A DNA stretch of 64,000 nucleotides from Campylorhamphus procurvoides (taxonomy: Eukaryota > Chordata > Aves > Passeriformes > Dendrocolaptidae). Every line of letters starts with the position of its first letter. Position 1 is the first letter of the stretch. The notes beneath the pieces are model-generated. The model made no database searches, was not told the DNA's origin, and saw only the letters and a list, made by a program, of their open reading frames with translations. The translations under genes and the position numbers were made by a program. Positions 13,829 through 26,833 of this stretch are shown piece by piece. The stretch covers positions 744,001-808,000 of the forward strand of contig WBMV01003156.1 in assembly GCA_013396655.1 (NCBI GenBank), in the 5' to 3' direction.

Positions 13829-16800
13829 ATGTTAGAATCTCTGATTCAGTTTAATCCCCAATACTTGAACCGTCTCACATTTTGAAAAAGAAAAACAAGA
13901 TTGGAAAATAGTCTGTTTTAAGGATACTGATTCCCCGTAGAACTGTGACACCTGCATATTCCTCTTTCCTCTAGCGATTTGCCTGTACTTTATCTGTTAG
14001 TTTTATATAGATATTCACTGCCCTGGTGAAACAAAGAACAATCAGCAATGTTTAAGACTTTGTCAAGTACACTGCCAGAACTTGGTTTTGTCAACTTCTG
14101 CTCATATATTGCAAAGTTGTATTTTATGAGTGATTTTTTTATAGTGTGTGAGTGTCATAAAGTAATAATCAAATGCATAAATATAATAAAAACTTCCTGT
14201 GAACATCAGTAGTATAACGTATAGTGACTGCAGCTATTTGTAATCCAGGACTGAAAACAGAATATGAACTTATAATCATATTGTAAAAAACAGAACATGA
14301 ATTTAAAATCATGCTTTTTAATTCAGTGAATAAACACTTTTTTTTTTTGTTTCCAAAGACAAAATATTTAGAAAGCAAAGCCAAATTCAGAAAGGCTAAT
14401 GGTAGCATCTCTAATTTTGCCATCTATCTGCTGTGTTCTGTTGAATTTTTACTGTGATTACAATGGATATGGCTGCAGATACTTTCTATTTGGAGGGGCC
14501 AAAGACATGTTCCTGGAACACTTATGAATGACAGTGACTCTTTTATTTCCGTGTTGATCTAGCTTGAAAAATGAAAATTTTATTGCTGAAAACACTTAGC
14601 GTGGAGTTTGTATCATCTCTGTCGTAGTTAAAAAGAACAAAAAAAACCCCAATCTATTTTTGAAAGGACCAGAAAGACTTTACTGAAAATACAATTAGAG
14701 CTGTTTATGTATTAGAGCACTGCATGCACTGTAAAATAAGAGCTATAGAAAGTACTTATATAAATGGATCTCTCATGTTTAAAATAGGAAAAAAAAAAAC
14801 CAAAAAAAACCAGACCTAAACAAAAAAAAATCCAAGAAAAATCAAAATTTTTATTTTTCTTTTGATTGCTTGTAATCTAGTTTATGTGTGGGGAATTGCA
14901 AGGCAGACAAGTTTTACTTGCCCAAAGCCAGAGAACTGTTTGGTGACACAACTAAAAATAACTAGTAAAGATTCAACAAAACCTTATTCTTTTAGACTAT
15001 GTCTTCTCTGGGACATAGAGTAATATATTTTTCCAACACTATATGGGTTGAAAGACATTTCAACATATGTCTGGGAATTGAACCAACCTAAGTCAAAGCC
15101 CATTTTTTTTAAAAAAGTAAGCATGAAAATAGAAAATTATACATTTCTGCTTCCCAGAGGGTGAGTTTCCATACAGAGATTCTGATCAAATGTACACTTT
15201 TAAAAACGTTTTCCTTAGCCATCATCATTTTGGGTAAAATGTTCAAATACTGTGATGATAAGCATCTTAGAAGATACTGCACAGAAAATAGTTTCACTGT
15301 TGGAACTAAATTCAGGAAGGGCAAATATGCGAAATACTGAAATTGTGGTTCACAGAGAAGACAAATTCCTGTGATTATGGAATTATTCTGAAGAGTAAGT
15401 CCAAAAGCAAGATTTACAAGAAATATAAACCTTAGGATAAGTCCATAGCAATGTTTTATTACCTACTGTTTAATTGTGAAATGACTTCCTCTTTCCTCCT
15501 GCCACTGATGGCTGGCTACTGGGCAAATTATAAAGAAGGAGCAACATGTGAAAGAAGGTGTTTTACACACCTAAATGAACTGCACTGTTGGTGTTCCAGG
15601 ATTATTATATCTATGCTTGATGCAGTATGTACATCCTGCTATATATATGTATATATATAAAAAAGTCACAGATTAAAATGTTAATATTTAATAAATGCAT
15701 CAAAATGCCACAAAGAATATACCAAAACATTTTATATTGAAATTTATGTTAAACAAAACGTCATTTGGCATGCTTCTTGTGCCAGATTTATTGCTAACAT
15801 GCTGCACTTCTTACAAAATAAATAGAATGTTTCTATCTTTAAGTCCAATATTTTGTTTGCAAATCCTTTAAAAAATATTTTATTCCAGTGGGCCATGCAG
15901 ATCTCAATATAAAAGTTTTGACATTTTATCTACTTACATTGAAGTTAGAATTCTTTTATGGTCCCTACACTAAAAGAAAATGCAAAAGGAAATGATCCAT
16001 AATACCAGTATAATTAACAAATTGCCAAACTAAAACTCTCCCTTCTTTCATTCAGATGTTTAGACATTAGTAATTGAAAGTCTTGTGCTAAAACTTGTTG
16101 AGAGCTATGGACTACCCTTGAGCTGGTCTTTAAATTGATAAGCATTTCACTGTATAAATTAAAAGAGTAGGATCTGATAAGTTGTTCCTTTACTAATCAC
16201 AGTCCCTAATCTTCATTTCTCACATCCTATTCTCTCTGTAGAGTTGTTGGTGAAAACTAATGTAATTTGCTGTAGTTGTATGAAGAAAGCACAGACAAAT
16301 CAGAAATATATATATAAATCATTAAACTGTAATGTTTTTGAGAGAGAAATCAATTTATTTTGCATTACTAAGTGGTTCTGATATGTTATTTGCTGTTGGA
16401 AACTGAATTGTGAAGTTAAGAATCAAACAAGGAATTCAGATAAGAATTTCCATTTTACCAAACAACTTGTTTTGTATAAATGTATTTCTTTAAAAGCTAG
16501 GATCATTTCTTGGGTCCAAGATGGAATTTTGTAACTAAACTGTGAAAAAAGGATGTGGAGTGAGACTAAGGAATCAACTGATTGTCAGAGTCACAATACA
16601 CCATAATCCTTCACAGGGGTGCAAGATTGTACTCAGGACATGGTTCTCTGGTCCTTTTTTATCTCATCCTTTGTACTGTGGTTGGGATATGAATGTTTCA
16701 AAACCACATAGCTTTCATATATTTGAGTGGTATTCCATTAACTAGGCACTAGTAATGTGTAAAATGTGAGGGATTTTTAAGATGTTTCTGACTTTGGGGA

Positions 16801-19800
16801 CAGTCCTTATACTTTCAACAGAAAATGTGATGGGAACATCGACACTGAGCTGTCTTTATGCCATATCTTGAAAGTCCCACCTGAATGTTGTCAGAGGCAT
16901 TCTTAAGCCTAAGCAGTTGACACAACTTTTGTGTTATTTTCAAAAGAAATTGTAAGTATAAAATAATAGAAAGTTACATTAGTTTAGTCCCAAGCAAATA
17001 GATTTTCTCCTTCTCTCAATATAGTTGATGAATATGGTAATTGCAACTTGAACAAGTAATAATTAGCATTTTATTAAAAAAATTAGGAAGGAAATGTCTT
17101 TCCTGAATATCAAGATTTTTGAGGCATAGAAGAAAAAGTGCATGCATGCTGGATTTATTTTTTTTAATGATGCTCTATTATTTCCATAAAATTATTTCTA
17201 TTAATGCGGGTTTAAACCGTATGTCACAATAGTTCTTCATATTCAGTCCTCCACATTTGCTGTATCTAATTCCTCACCTATGAGGCTAGTTATGGGATTT
17301 ACTATTTTAGCCCTTATTCTCTTGTGAGGAGAATAAATGTAAGCACACATTGCAGTTTAGTCTTACTAAGACCAAGATTCAGGCAAATCAGATGAATCAC
17401 CTTCACAGGTAAAGTCAATAAGCCTAATTAAAATTATTTTAAACCATCAGGATGTGAAGTAAACATACATAAACTTAAGCATATTTAAACATATGCAGAC
17501 TATCTCATGCAGAATTAAAGTAACTTTAGAAGGCTCTAGTTTATTATTCAATAGAGTGAAACTGCATCTGGGCAGTTACTATAAATAATAATTATCTCCT
17601 GTTTATGGGTAGAGACTGTGGCGGTGGTGTGGATGTAGATGGAGCTAAAGGAAGCACAGCAGAGCTCTCAGGATGCTTCCCACTTCATTCTGCAGCATCC
17701 TGACTGCACAGTTCAGCTCTGTGCTCCCATTCACTGAGGCTGACTGCACTGAGGTTGCAGCCTAAGCACTTCTGTACCTTCACATGTAACTATCAACAAG
17801 CTGTAAAGTAACCCAAGGTTATTTTTTAGCCTTCACAAGATTCTCTTTTAATACTGATTTTTGTGCCCTAGTCATAAGAACCGCTTTTAGATGTTCTGAA
17901 AGCTTGTCCAGGTGAGATATCCTGATAGAATAAGATTGTATAATATTGTAAGAGGCACAATTTAAATTAAAACTTTATTTGTTGTAAGAAGCAGTATTGT
18001 GATTCTTTTCTGCTTAGCATATTATTTAAAGGCCTGAAAAGCTCAATATGTTTTCCATGGGTAAATAATGAAATTCAGTATAAAGTTGAAGAGAAAATAT
18101 AAGCAGATAAATATGCACTGTCAGGGATTTTCAGAATCATGTTTCTTTTTGAGAACTGAGCTGCCTTGAGGTGTTGCTTTGGGGAAGTTTAGCTCCAGAG
18201 AAGACAGGCATGCAGAATTTGGGTTGTCTGGGCTTTTTCTTTATTCCCCATAACCCTCGTAATACAAAAACTGACATGATGATTAATGAGCATGCGTTCC
18301 AAAATAGAATATTTTGTGTATCAGTTTTCTTGAAACATTAGTGTTATAAATATTCAGTGATGAAATAAGAGAGGGATTCAGGTGGGTATTTAAGTGTTCA
18401 GTTTTTAAAGAGTCTTTGAGAGACTTATTCTTCTAAAATTATCAAACTATAAAATTGAAATAATTTTTTCTCTAGTCTTCAAAACATGCCACAGTTTCAT
18501 TACATCCAAGTGCTTTCACATGACATTCTGCAAAAGGTCATGAACTGTCATTTCATTTTGGTATTGCATATTTTATTTTGATTTTTGTTTCCTTTTTTTT
18601 GTTTTTTTTTTCCAGTCTAGTCAAGTAACAAGCAAGTATTTCTGACTCACTTTTAATGCTCCATGCCTTAGAGAAGCTGCTGTTCCCAGTGGGAGCTGTC
18701 ATAGTCTGAAGGTTATCATGCCCATGGAAGATTAATCTAGAACATAAGAGAGAATGTGTCTTGTCTGTGGTCCTGGACAGTGCAGTCAACTCAACTGTCA
18801 ATAAATCAACTAAATGCATAGTGTGTGGAAATATTTTTGCATGATGATTCTCTCCCGCTTTCATTTATCTTGTTCTTATTTTTTAGTTTATCCCAGTCCA
18901 CACTTTTTCTTCCATGGGTGATTTTTCCTCATTTAACTGTTTCAGAAAGAGGATTGTTTTACTTGTATTGTTACCTTGCGGATGTGATCCATTCCCTGGA
19001 GTTTCAGGTTCTGTAGACACTACTCTGTTCCTTTATCGCTCATTTTTCCTCACACATTTTATCCTCTTTATCCTTTTTGGTTGCTATTCTTTGTATTTTG
19101 TCTAACTCTTCAGAGTTTTTATAAACTATGCAACCAAGAATCACAAAGTAAGACTTACTAAAATTCAGAAAAAAGGTCCAACCCCAAATCTCTGCAGTCA
19201 AGCTTAAGGATACTTGACCTCACTGGGAATACCAGTCCTCATTTATGTGTATCCATGGCATTTTCAACCCCTGACTTTTAAGCAAATTTCATCAAAATGC
19301 AATGATAGACTTCTGAAGCAAAGTGCAATGCTTTTTCAAGTGCCTGTGCTACTAGAGACAACATTTTGACTAAGGATTTAGATGAGAAGAGTAGAACAGC
19401 ACTGGCATCTATACCATGAGGTGATACCTGCGAGAGACCTTCCCGAGGAATTTTGTTCATTACCACTGGATTTGCATTAAACTATTTTGATAAAAGGGAC
19501 ACACTGATATACTTCTGTCTTTCCCCCCACCCTTTCTTAATATTTATAACTGAAAATAAAAATATGTACATTTTGTAATTAATCTGACCATAAGTATATG
19601 ATAAACTAATGTGAAACACTTCTAAGATTTGACAACTGTGCAGCTTTGTTCTTGGATTCTAAATTCTACTAATTTTCCTGGGAAAAAAATGGTCAAATTA
19701 TGAAAGAAAGCTTTATTGCATTATAGGCCTAAGGGAGCAACAAAAGTCTGATTCAGACAAGCAGCAGAATAAAAGTGTAATGCAGAAGAATAAATTCCCA

Positions 19801-21879
19801 AAGTCAGCAAGACTTCATCCAGCAAGCTGAAACACACGCGCTTACATACACACACACTTAGACAAACAGAGTGGAATTCCTACTTTTTGCTCACTATATA
19901 CATTGAAATATAACTAATAGCTTATGAAGACAGATACAAAGAAATCTATTTTTGGATTCATGCTGAAAATCAGATATTGGACTCAAAGAAAACACATACT
20001 GAAAATATGTATTTTTTAAAATATTATTTGGTTGCCAATATATCTGGTTTTATTACGTTAGTGTGTTTTGAATTCCGTTTTAAAGTCTTACAATAACCTT
20101 TTCTTTTTGACCAATCACAACAGATTTAGGTATTGCATAACAAAACTGATAGAGAATATAACATTAAAGACTTGTGAACTGAGAAAATAGACTGACAATG
20201 CCAAATTATATGAAAGTTCCCAAGAGCCTTTCTTATTCTGAATGATGGGAAAGATAAGCAAACATTTAGAGAGTCTGAAATTAGAAATTTGATCATTTAC
20301 ATTCAAGCCAGGGATTTATGAATCATGGAATCACAATGATATAAATATGTAGCCACCCCTTTATTCCTCCTGAGCCCAAAACAAAGTGAGAATAAAGAGT
20401 AAAGCCTTTTCTTCCACTTTATAATCTGAGATGTATTCAAATGAGAATACAATGCTATATAATTGGAATTGTCAGTGGGATTTGCAGAATATTAATTACT
20501 GCTTTTCAAATTGTTAACCATTAGTGAGTCATAGGACACATCTATTTGAAATTATTCAACCTGCAAATATTAAATTAAAAATATAGACTATTAAAATAAT
20601 AGTGGAGATAGATAGAAACCTAATTCCTTCTCTATGACAGAATTTACTGACAATAATGGAAATATCTGGAAATTTCTAAGTTTTTCATGAGCAAGTAAGC
20701 AGAGCAAAATGCCTATAGCAGGGTGATTATGGGATGTTAAGTCAGGTTTTGTGACTGATATTAATGAACACCAGTCTGGTAGACTTGAGGGTAATATGTT
20801 TGATGTTTCATTAATTTTACTTTTAGTAAAGAAAGTAAAACCCATGGCACTTCTCTTACTCTGCTGAGTAATCCAAACGTGCCAATAAAGAATTAAAAAA
20901 TCTTAATTTCAGGTCTGTGCAATCCCTAATCCTGAAAGAGATTGATCCAAGTGAAAACAAAGAAACAAAACACTTAATCTTTATGTGAAGCTGATGTGAA
21001 GCAAACCTCTTGACACTTTAGATTAGCAGTTATTGATGCAGCATGCAGCTGAAATGGATGCAAAGGTTTGGTAGGTGTGCCAGTGTGGTGTATGGAGTAA
21101 ATACCTAAGGAAAAGTTAATTTGCTTTGCAGTAAAATGGGACATTCTCTCCTCACCTTCTTACTTAGTTTTCAGACTCTGGTGCAGGCATTAGTGTTCAC
21201 CTGCTGATCCACCTCAAGATTTCACGCATTTTGAGCCAAATGGTGAGCAGATTTCCAGGCAAAAGATGCAGATTTACACACTTAAAAGTAGTAATTCTGG
21301 CAGCTATTTATTGAAAAGGTCTAGCACGTTACAGAGGAGACACTTGAGCCTTGACAGGGATTTTGTACAGGATGAAGGTGAGGGCTTTGCACAAGGAACA
21401 GCTGGTGCTGGTGCAGTGGGAGTCCTGAACTGCTAGAGTGTGGCTTTCAGGCTGTAAAAAGTCATGCTAAGGATAGATTCAGGCACCTGAAACAAAAGCA
21501 AGTAAACGGAGGAAGCAGACTCTTCTGCACTGTCAGTAAGAGCCTTCTACCCTAAGTAATGGGTAGCATCATATAGCCAAGTGTTCATATCCTTACTGTC
21601 AGTGTACATAACACTGATGACGATCTTGTGTATTAGATATTGACACTATTAGTAACAAACATTGTTAATTTCACTCTTGCTGTACCTTCCCATGCCTATC
21701 TCAGCAGTTCTGTATTTTTTGCTTCATTCTCTCCCTGTTTTTCAAAGCAAAACCCATCAAAACTCCATGGGTTGCCATGGAGCTACATAAACTGCTTTCT
21801 CACAGAAAGAAAGGCTGGAGGAGTCCTGTATTCTTTCCTCTCACCTGCAGCCACTGATACTTCCCTCTGAAGTGTGACT
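13829..21879. other. AT-rich noncoding DNA, no gene seen
   Basis: Contains A-rich low-complexity sequence around 14788-14840, a short TA-rich stretch near 15640-15660 and CA-rich sequence near 19836-19858. The GC-richer piece at about 17.6-17.77 kb has no clear coding frame. A 103-codon minus-strand frame at 18553-18864 is low-complexity at its 3' end (poly-K from a T-rich tract) and is not credible as a gene. Confidence 0.55.
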
Positions 21880-22480
21880 GGGAGGGGAGGTCTGTGGATC
21901 CTAGGAGAGAGGCCATGGGGAACAACTCACAGTGAGGGACCCTGACTGGTACGTGGAGATAGACAATGCTTAAAGGAACTGGGAAAAACTCAGGAGGCAG
22001 TGATGTTGACCCTTTTTTGGGATGTGAGTTGGAGCATGGAGATGTGGGAGACATTCTTGAACTCTCACTGGAAGGCCAAGAGAGAACCTTGAGCAAGAGG
22101 AGGAAATGCAGGAAATACGGCATTCAGGAGAGTGGGCCTGAGGAGGAGACCCTTGCAGACAAAGGGACTAAAAGAACTGAGGCTGCTGTCAGAGTATGGA
22201 CGCTGAGTAGTGCCTGGAAGAGGAGATGTGAGCAGGAGCACAACTACTGGAGCTAGTTTTGGGAAATCAGGTGCAGGAATGGAGCATCTGGAGAGTGACC
22301 GTGGATCAAGCAATCTGGGACAAAACCAGAGGAGTGACTGTATAGGGAAAGAGGAGAAACTAGGAAATAGAGTATGATATCTAGAAAAGTGGTGTTTATA
22401 TGGAGCATGTAAAGCAAAATGCCTGAGTCTGAGGCAAGGATTGGAGTCGACTGAAAAGTCAGAGAGAATAGGTAGAAAAG
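21880..22480. other. Purine-biased, ORF-dense patch of unknown nature
   Basis: The plus strand is strongly enriched in A and G (GGAGGGGAGG, AAGAGGAGGAAATG, GAGGAGGAGACC and similar) for about 600 bp. Because TA-containing stop codons are rare here, overlapping frames of 96 codons (plus, 21966-22256), 107 codons (minus, 21800-22123) and 110 codons (minus, 22253-22585) appear on both strands. None resembles a known protein. Open frames on both strands of the same sequence argue for composition rather than coding. It could be a decayed repeat or an untranslated exon; I cannot tell. Confidence 0.3.
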
Positions 22481-23116
22481 TCTGGTTTTGTTTGAAGGTA
22501 AGTCCATGTCCACGTTGAACCGTTCCTCTGATGTTAGAAAGTAAACATATTTTTCAAACAGTGTCTCACTGTAGTTTGGAGACAATGAATTGCCACCATT
22601 GTTAGTTACTCTGTTTCAGAAATCTGTCAATATTAATTCATATTTGATTAATTTTATGTATTTTGTCATCTTATTGCTATGAAAATTATAGAAATTAAGT
22701 GTGTAAAATATACTGAAATAATAGATTTAAAGTTTTGATTAATATTGTAAAAATCTAAGTCCTTAGGTATTTCACAGCTTCAGTTCTGCTGCATTTGCAA
22801 ATTTATTACAAATCTTTCATAGCAACACTAAGTCAGTACAGATCTGGGTGGTCACTATGGTCTAATTTAAGCTGAGCTTGCATGCAGGAGCAAGAAGAAA
22901 TATATTTGGAGGAGACATTTTTTTAAGCACATGACTTTAATAGTTGTTGGAGTAGGAGCATGTAGTAAACAATTCCTAAAATAGGAAGTCCATCTTCATC
23001 TAAAAAAAAAGACACAAACCAACAAGCATACAAAGAGGAAAATGTAGTTAAAGACCTATGGGCTTGTATTGGCGATTGTTACTAAGTACAACAAAAAAAA
23101 AAAAAAAGCAAAGCTG
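22481..23116. other. AT-rich noncoding DNA, no gene seen
   Basis: No gene recognised. An A run near 23092-23107 lies just before the duplicated block that begins at 23117. Confidence 0.55.
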
Positions 23117-23757
23117 GATTTTGTCTCTCTGCCAGAAAATACCTATGTGAATAGTTTATCAGAAACGCTTTCTTCCCATGTATTAATGAACCATTTCTTA
23201 TTTTCAAGTTTTGAACTACAGACCTTGAAGTCTGATTAGTAACTGGTGGGAAAATATCAAGTGCTTGTTGTAAATTTAGAGGAAATTAGAATATACTTCT
23301 AATTTTCTTTCTGTGGTTCTATTGCTCTTCTGTAGAATGGGATAGTAATGAACTCTTTTTTTTAGAAAGGTGCAGAAATTAATTTATCAATAGCTATGAA
23401 GGATCAAAAAATCTGATGAGTTATTGCAGTTTGTTTCCGGAAAATGGTTTGAAGGGTCTAACAATGAGGAGGAATGAGGATATTGAGTAATCTGTCATTA
23501 AACAAGCACCACCCATTATCTGATTGAATGCAGAAGGGATTCTAGGGGAAAAAATGCCATATTATCATGTCAATAAAACATGCATTTGCCAAGGGGTTAG
23601 AGTATTGAGGGCTCAGTTAGTTTTGCAACTTAGAAAAGTTGATTTGTATCTAATAAATGTACCTTTATTCAGGTTATGTGCAGTGGAGAAAAAATTAATT
23701 TCTCCTTTACACAACCACAACTTAAGGCACAACGAAGCAGATATATTTATAACAGAG
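23117..23757. repeat. Duplicated block, copy 1 (probable false duplication)
   Basis: These 641 bp recur at 23858-24498 at a constant offset of 741 bp. The only difference I could find is G at 23685 against C at 24426. Copy 1 stops exactly at a single N (23758) and copy 2 starts immediately after another single N (23857). Junctions on N characters plus near-identity point to a contig end that was not merged with its overlapping neighbour, with the one mismatch as a heterozygous site or an error. The 80-codon frame across it is not a gene. Confidence 0.9.
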
Positions 23758-23758
23758 N
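23758..23758. other. Single-N scaffold gap
   Basis: One unresolved base marks the join between copy 1 of the duplicated block and a 98-bp orphan piece. Confidence 0.95.
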
Positions 23759-23856
23759 GAATATAGAGTAATATTTTTACTTTGATAACATACACTGTAG
23801 GATGTGCAGGGAGCTAAAAATCACTGTAACAGATGATGAATATTTGACATCTGTGT
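23759..23856. repeat. 98-bp orphan piece duplicating 24815-24912
   Basis: Bounded by N on both sides, this piece matches 24815-24912 at a constant offset of 1056 bp. The only difference I see is G at 23853 against A at 24909. In the contiguous copy this stretch lies just beyond a TA microsatellite, so it looks like a mini-contig from the far side of that repeat that was scaffolded separately. Confidence 0.88.
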
Positions 23857-23857
23857 N
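23857..23857. other. Single-N scaffold gap
   Basis: One unresolved base between the 98-bp orphan piece and the second copy of the duplicated block. Confidence 0.95.
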
Positions 23858-24498
23858 GATTTTGTCTCTCTGCCAGAAAATACCTATGTGAATAGTTTAT
23901 CAGAAACGCTTTCTTCCCATGTATTAATGAACCATTTCTTATTTTCAAGTTTTGAACTACAGACCTTGAAGTCTGATTAGTAACTGGTGGGAAAATATCA
24001 AGTGCTTGTTGTAAATTTAGAGGAAATTAGAATATACTTCTAATTTTCTTTCTGTGGTTCTATTGCTCTTCTGTAGAATGGGATAGTAATGAACTCTTTT
24101 TTTTAGAAAGGTGCAGAAATTAATTTATCAATAGCTATGAAGGATCAAAAAATCTGATGAGTTATTGCAGTTTGTTTCCGGAAAATGGTTTGAAGGGTCT
24201 AACAATGAGGAGGAATGAGGATATTGAGTAATCTGTCATTAAACAAGCACCACCCATTATCTGATTGAATGCAGAAGGGATTCTAGGGGAAAAAATGCCA
24301 TATTATCATGTCAATAAAACATGCATTTGCCAAGGGGTTAGAGTATTGAGGGCTCAGTTAGTTTTGCAACTTAGAAAAGTTGATTTGTATCTAATAAATG
24401 TACCTTTATTCAGGTTATGTGCAGTCGAGAAAAAATTAATTTCTCCTTTACACAACCACAACTTAAGGCACAACGAAGCAGATATATTTATAACAGAG
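23858..24498. repeat. Duplicated block, copy 2 (probably the true locus)
   Basis: Second copy of 23117-23757. Unlike copy 1 it continues without a gap into unique DNA (24499 onward), the TA microsatellite and the sequence duplicated in the orphan piece. This is therefore the version likely to represent the genome. A frame of 122 codons runs 24265-24633 but opens on TTG and has no recognised homologue. Confidence 0.88.
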
Positions 24499-24776
24499 GG
24501 AACTCTAACGCCTCATTATAAATCCTCAATCCATTGGCATCATGTGAAACTTGAATTATTAGTAAAAGGATTTCACTCCAAGTGTTTTTTTTGTTTTGTT
24601 TTAGATTGGTTCTTTACTGATTTTAGAATGTGAAAATACAGACATAGGAATTAAAAATTTTAAATAAACAAGACTACGTCTTGAGTGCTCATCAGGTAAA
24701 AAATATTTTTAAAAAGTGTTTTGGTTTTTTTCCATTGTTAATAATTTCTAGTATCAATAAGAAACAAAATTATCTT

Positions 24777-24809
<33 letters not shown>
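24777..24809. repeat. (TA)n microsatellite
   Basis: About twelve or more TA units followed by TTTATATATC. It lies exactly between the two stretches duplicated upstream, so it is the probable cause of the local assembly break. Confidence 0.92.
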
Positions 24810-24912
24810 CCTTAGAATATAGAGTAATATTTTTACTTTGATAACATACACTGTAGGATGTGCAGGGAGCTAAAAATCACTGTAACAGATGATGAATATT
24901 TGACATCTATGT

Positions 24913-26252
24913 TCATTAAAGAGAAATGAATAATAGACAGGCCTAATTCTGGAAATTCTAATACATACTTTTTTTTTAATAGCAACCATTTCAATTTTAA
25001 CTTCAGAGAGGCCTGCATTAGCTGTATGCTTCCTGTCTTCCTCATTTCCATGAGCCTCATCTGGCAGGATTATGGGCCAGCTTGGTCGACAGAGAACTTA
25101 CACCTACTAAATTCCGTGTTTCACTTGGCTTTACTGGTCCTCACTGTTTTATTATTTTTATTTAATGAATTATTTTTATTTAGTGAAAAAGAATACACTA
25201 ATCCATTTGCTTATTTTGATTATATAGCAGAGAAATTTGTAAGGATACAACATTAAGCCATGATCTGCTTCAATATGGAAAGTAGTTAGCATTGAGATAG
25301 AATGATGGTGATCACCAATATATCAAATGTCATCAAAGGGCAGATATTTTCATTTTACCACTTATATGCGTGAAGAAGTAAAAACAATCTACTTGTCAAG
25401 CAAAATGCAAGACTGTTGCTCTATTGCTCAGCAGAGCACTTAAACACACCACTGAAGTCCTTCAGCAGAGAAGTCATGTGCTAAAGTAACTGGATGAATC
25501 CTTTTCCAAATCTGAGTCTAGATATCTGCTACCCAAGAGATTTCTCATCCCACTCTGACGTACTCTTTCAGGGGAGACTGTTGGTTGTATGGAGCAGTCA
25601 ATGTGAATTTATCATGTTGCTACAGGAAAATCAAGCTTTTTCTTTACAGTTCAGATTAGGTCTGGCAAATCTTTGCATTTCATTATTAACTGATATAACT
25701 ACTAACTGATTAAGAAGCACGTCTCTAAATATTGAAGGCATATATTTTTCTTTTACTGTTTCAAAAGCCTTTAAACATTATGTTTCAGTATTTTTTCTTT
25801 TTACAAAAGCACAAAAGGTGATATTTTTTCCCAGTGAAACATTTTGAATTTATCAAAATGGCACAAAACGGCTACCTATATAATCACATTAATTTATAGG
25901 GAGACTTTTTTCTTTCATTGCTCATAACACATGAAGTTGAGCTGAGCATCTCAGAAACAGTACTGATTTTTAGAATTGTATTTATTCAACCTATCAATGG
26001 ACTGGTTAATTATTTAAGAGAGAAAAGAGGAAGAAGAAATGGGGAGAAGAGAATGCCAACTTCTTTGCAGCTTTGAGTTCAAATATTAGTAACCTAGCAA
26101 TACAAAAATCTATTTGAAAAATATGCAATTGGTCTGAACGTTATTTTTCTTGTCCTTACCTCATCCATTCATTTCCTTTCACCTAGAAACCAAAGACCTG
26201 AACTAAACTCTTCCTTCCATTTACATGGTGTGACAGCTTTCAACAGTGAGAT
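24913..26252. other. AT-rich noncoding DNA, no gene seen
   Basis: Short frames only, 76 codons or fewer. Two similar ATTATTTTTATTTA-type units lie side by side near 25150-25182. No repeat family recognised. Confidence 0.55.
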
Positions 26253-26833
26253 GACAGATTTGGTGGATGAGGCGAGAGCAGTGAGCAATTTACCTCTACT
26301 TTAGCAAGATTTTTGAGGCTGTCTCGCATCATCATCATAGACAGGCTGATTGTGTATGGCTTAAATGAGTGGACAGTGAGGTGGGCAGAAAATTAGCTGA
26401 ACATCTGGGCCCAGAGGTTTGTGAAGAGTGGTAAGACATTCAGAGAGAGGAAGAGCCCATGGGGAGGAATAGGCCCAGCTACCAGTGCAAACCAGGGGTG
26501 GCTGGAGAGCAGCTCTGCAAATATTGGATGGGAAGGAATCCTGAAGGGAACAAACTCAACTTGGGGGTGCCCTCTGACAGGACAGATGCAAATTGACTCA
26601 AAAAAACCTCATCAGATTCCTTGTGAGTGCAAAAGGTGTTTTTATACTGTGAGGATAAACACTGTGACAGGTTTCCCAGAGAGGCTCTGGAGTCTCCATG
26701 CATGGAGATATTTAAAACCCAACTGGACACAGCCCTGAGGAACGTGCTCTCACTGACACTGCTCTCGGCAGGGGTTTGGGCTAAGTTATCTATGCAGTTG
26801 CCTTCCTTCCTCATCCTCTCTGTAAATTTGTGA
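26253..26833 (+). mobile_element. CR1 LINE fragment, RT remnant plus 3' UTR (plus strand)
   Basis: At about 26253-26283 the plus strand reads DLVDEARAV, matching the CR1 reverse-transcriptase stretch that precedes the F-K-A-F-D-T-V motif. That motif is degraded here and interrupted by stops. A eroded, internally shortened middle follows. The CR1 3' UTR then appears from about 26667 (CAGGTTTCCCAGAGAGGCTC, then GGAGATATTTAAAACCCAAC). The copy ends near TCTGTAAATTTGTGA, a decayed version of the ATTCTGTG tail. The 105- and 111-codon frames across it on opposite strands are artefacts. It is dead and old. Confidence 0.87.

Noticed and set aside
18553..18864. 103-codon minus-strand frame
   Set aside because: Its end is poly-lysine from a T-rich tract and the rest matches nothing recognised; a chance frame in AT-rich DNA.
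24265..24633. 122-codon plus-strand frame with a shortened twin at 23524-23766
   Set aside because: It opens on TTG, has no known relative, and the twin exists only because of the probable false duplication.
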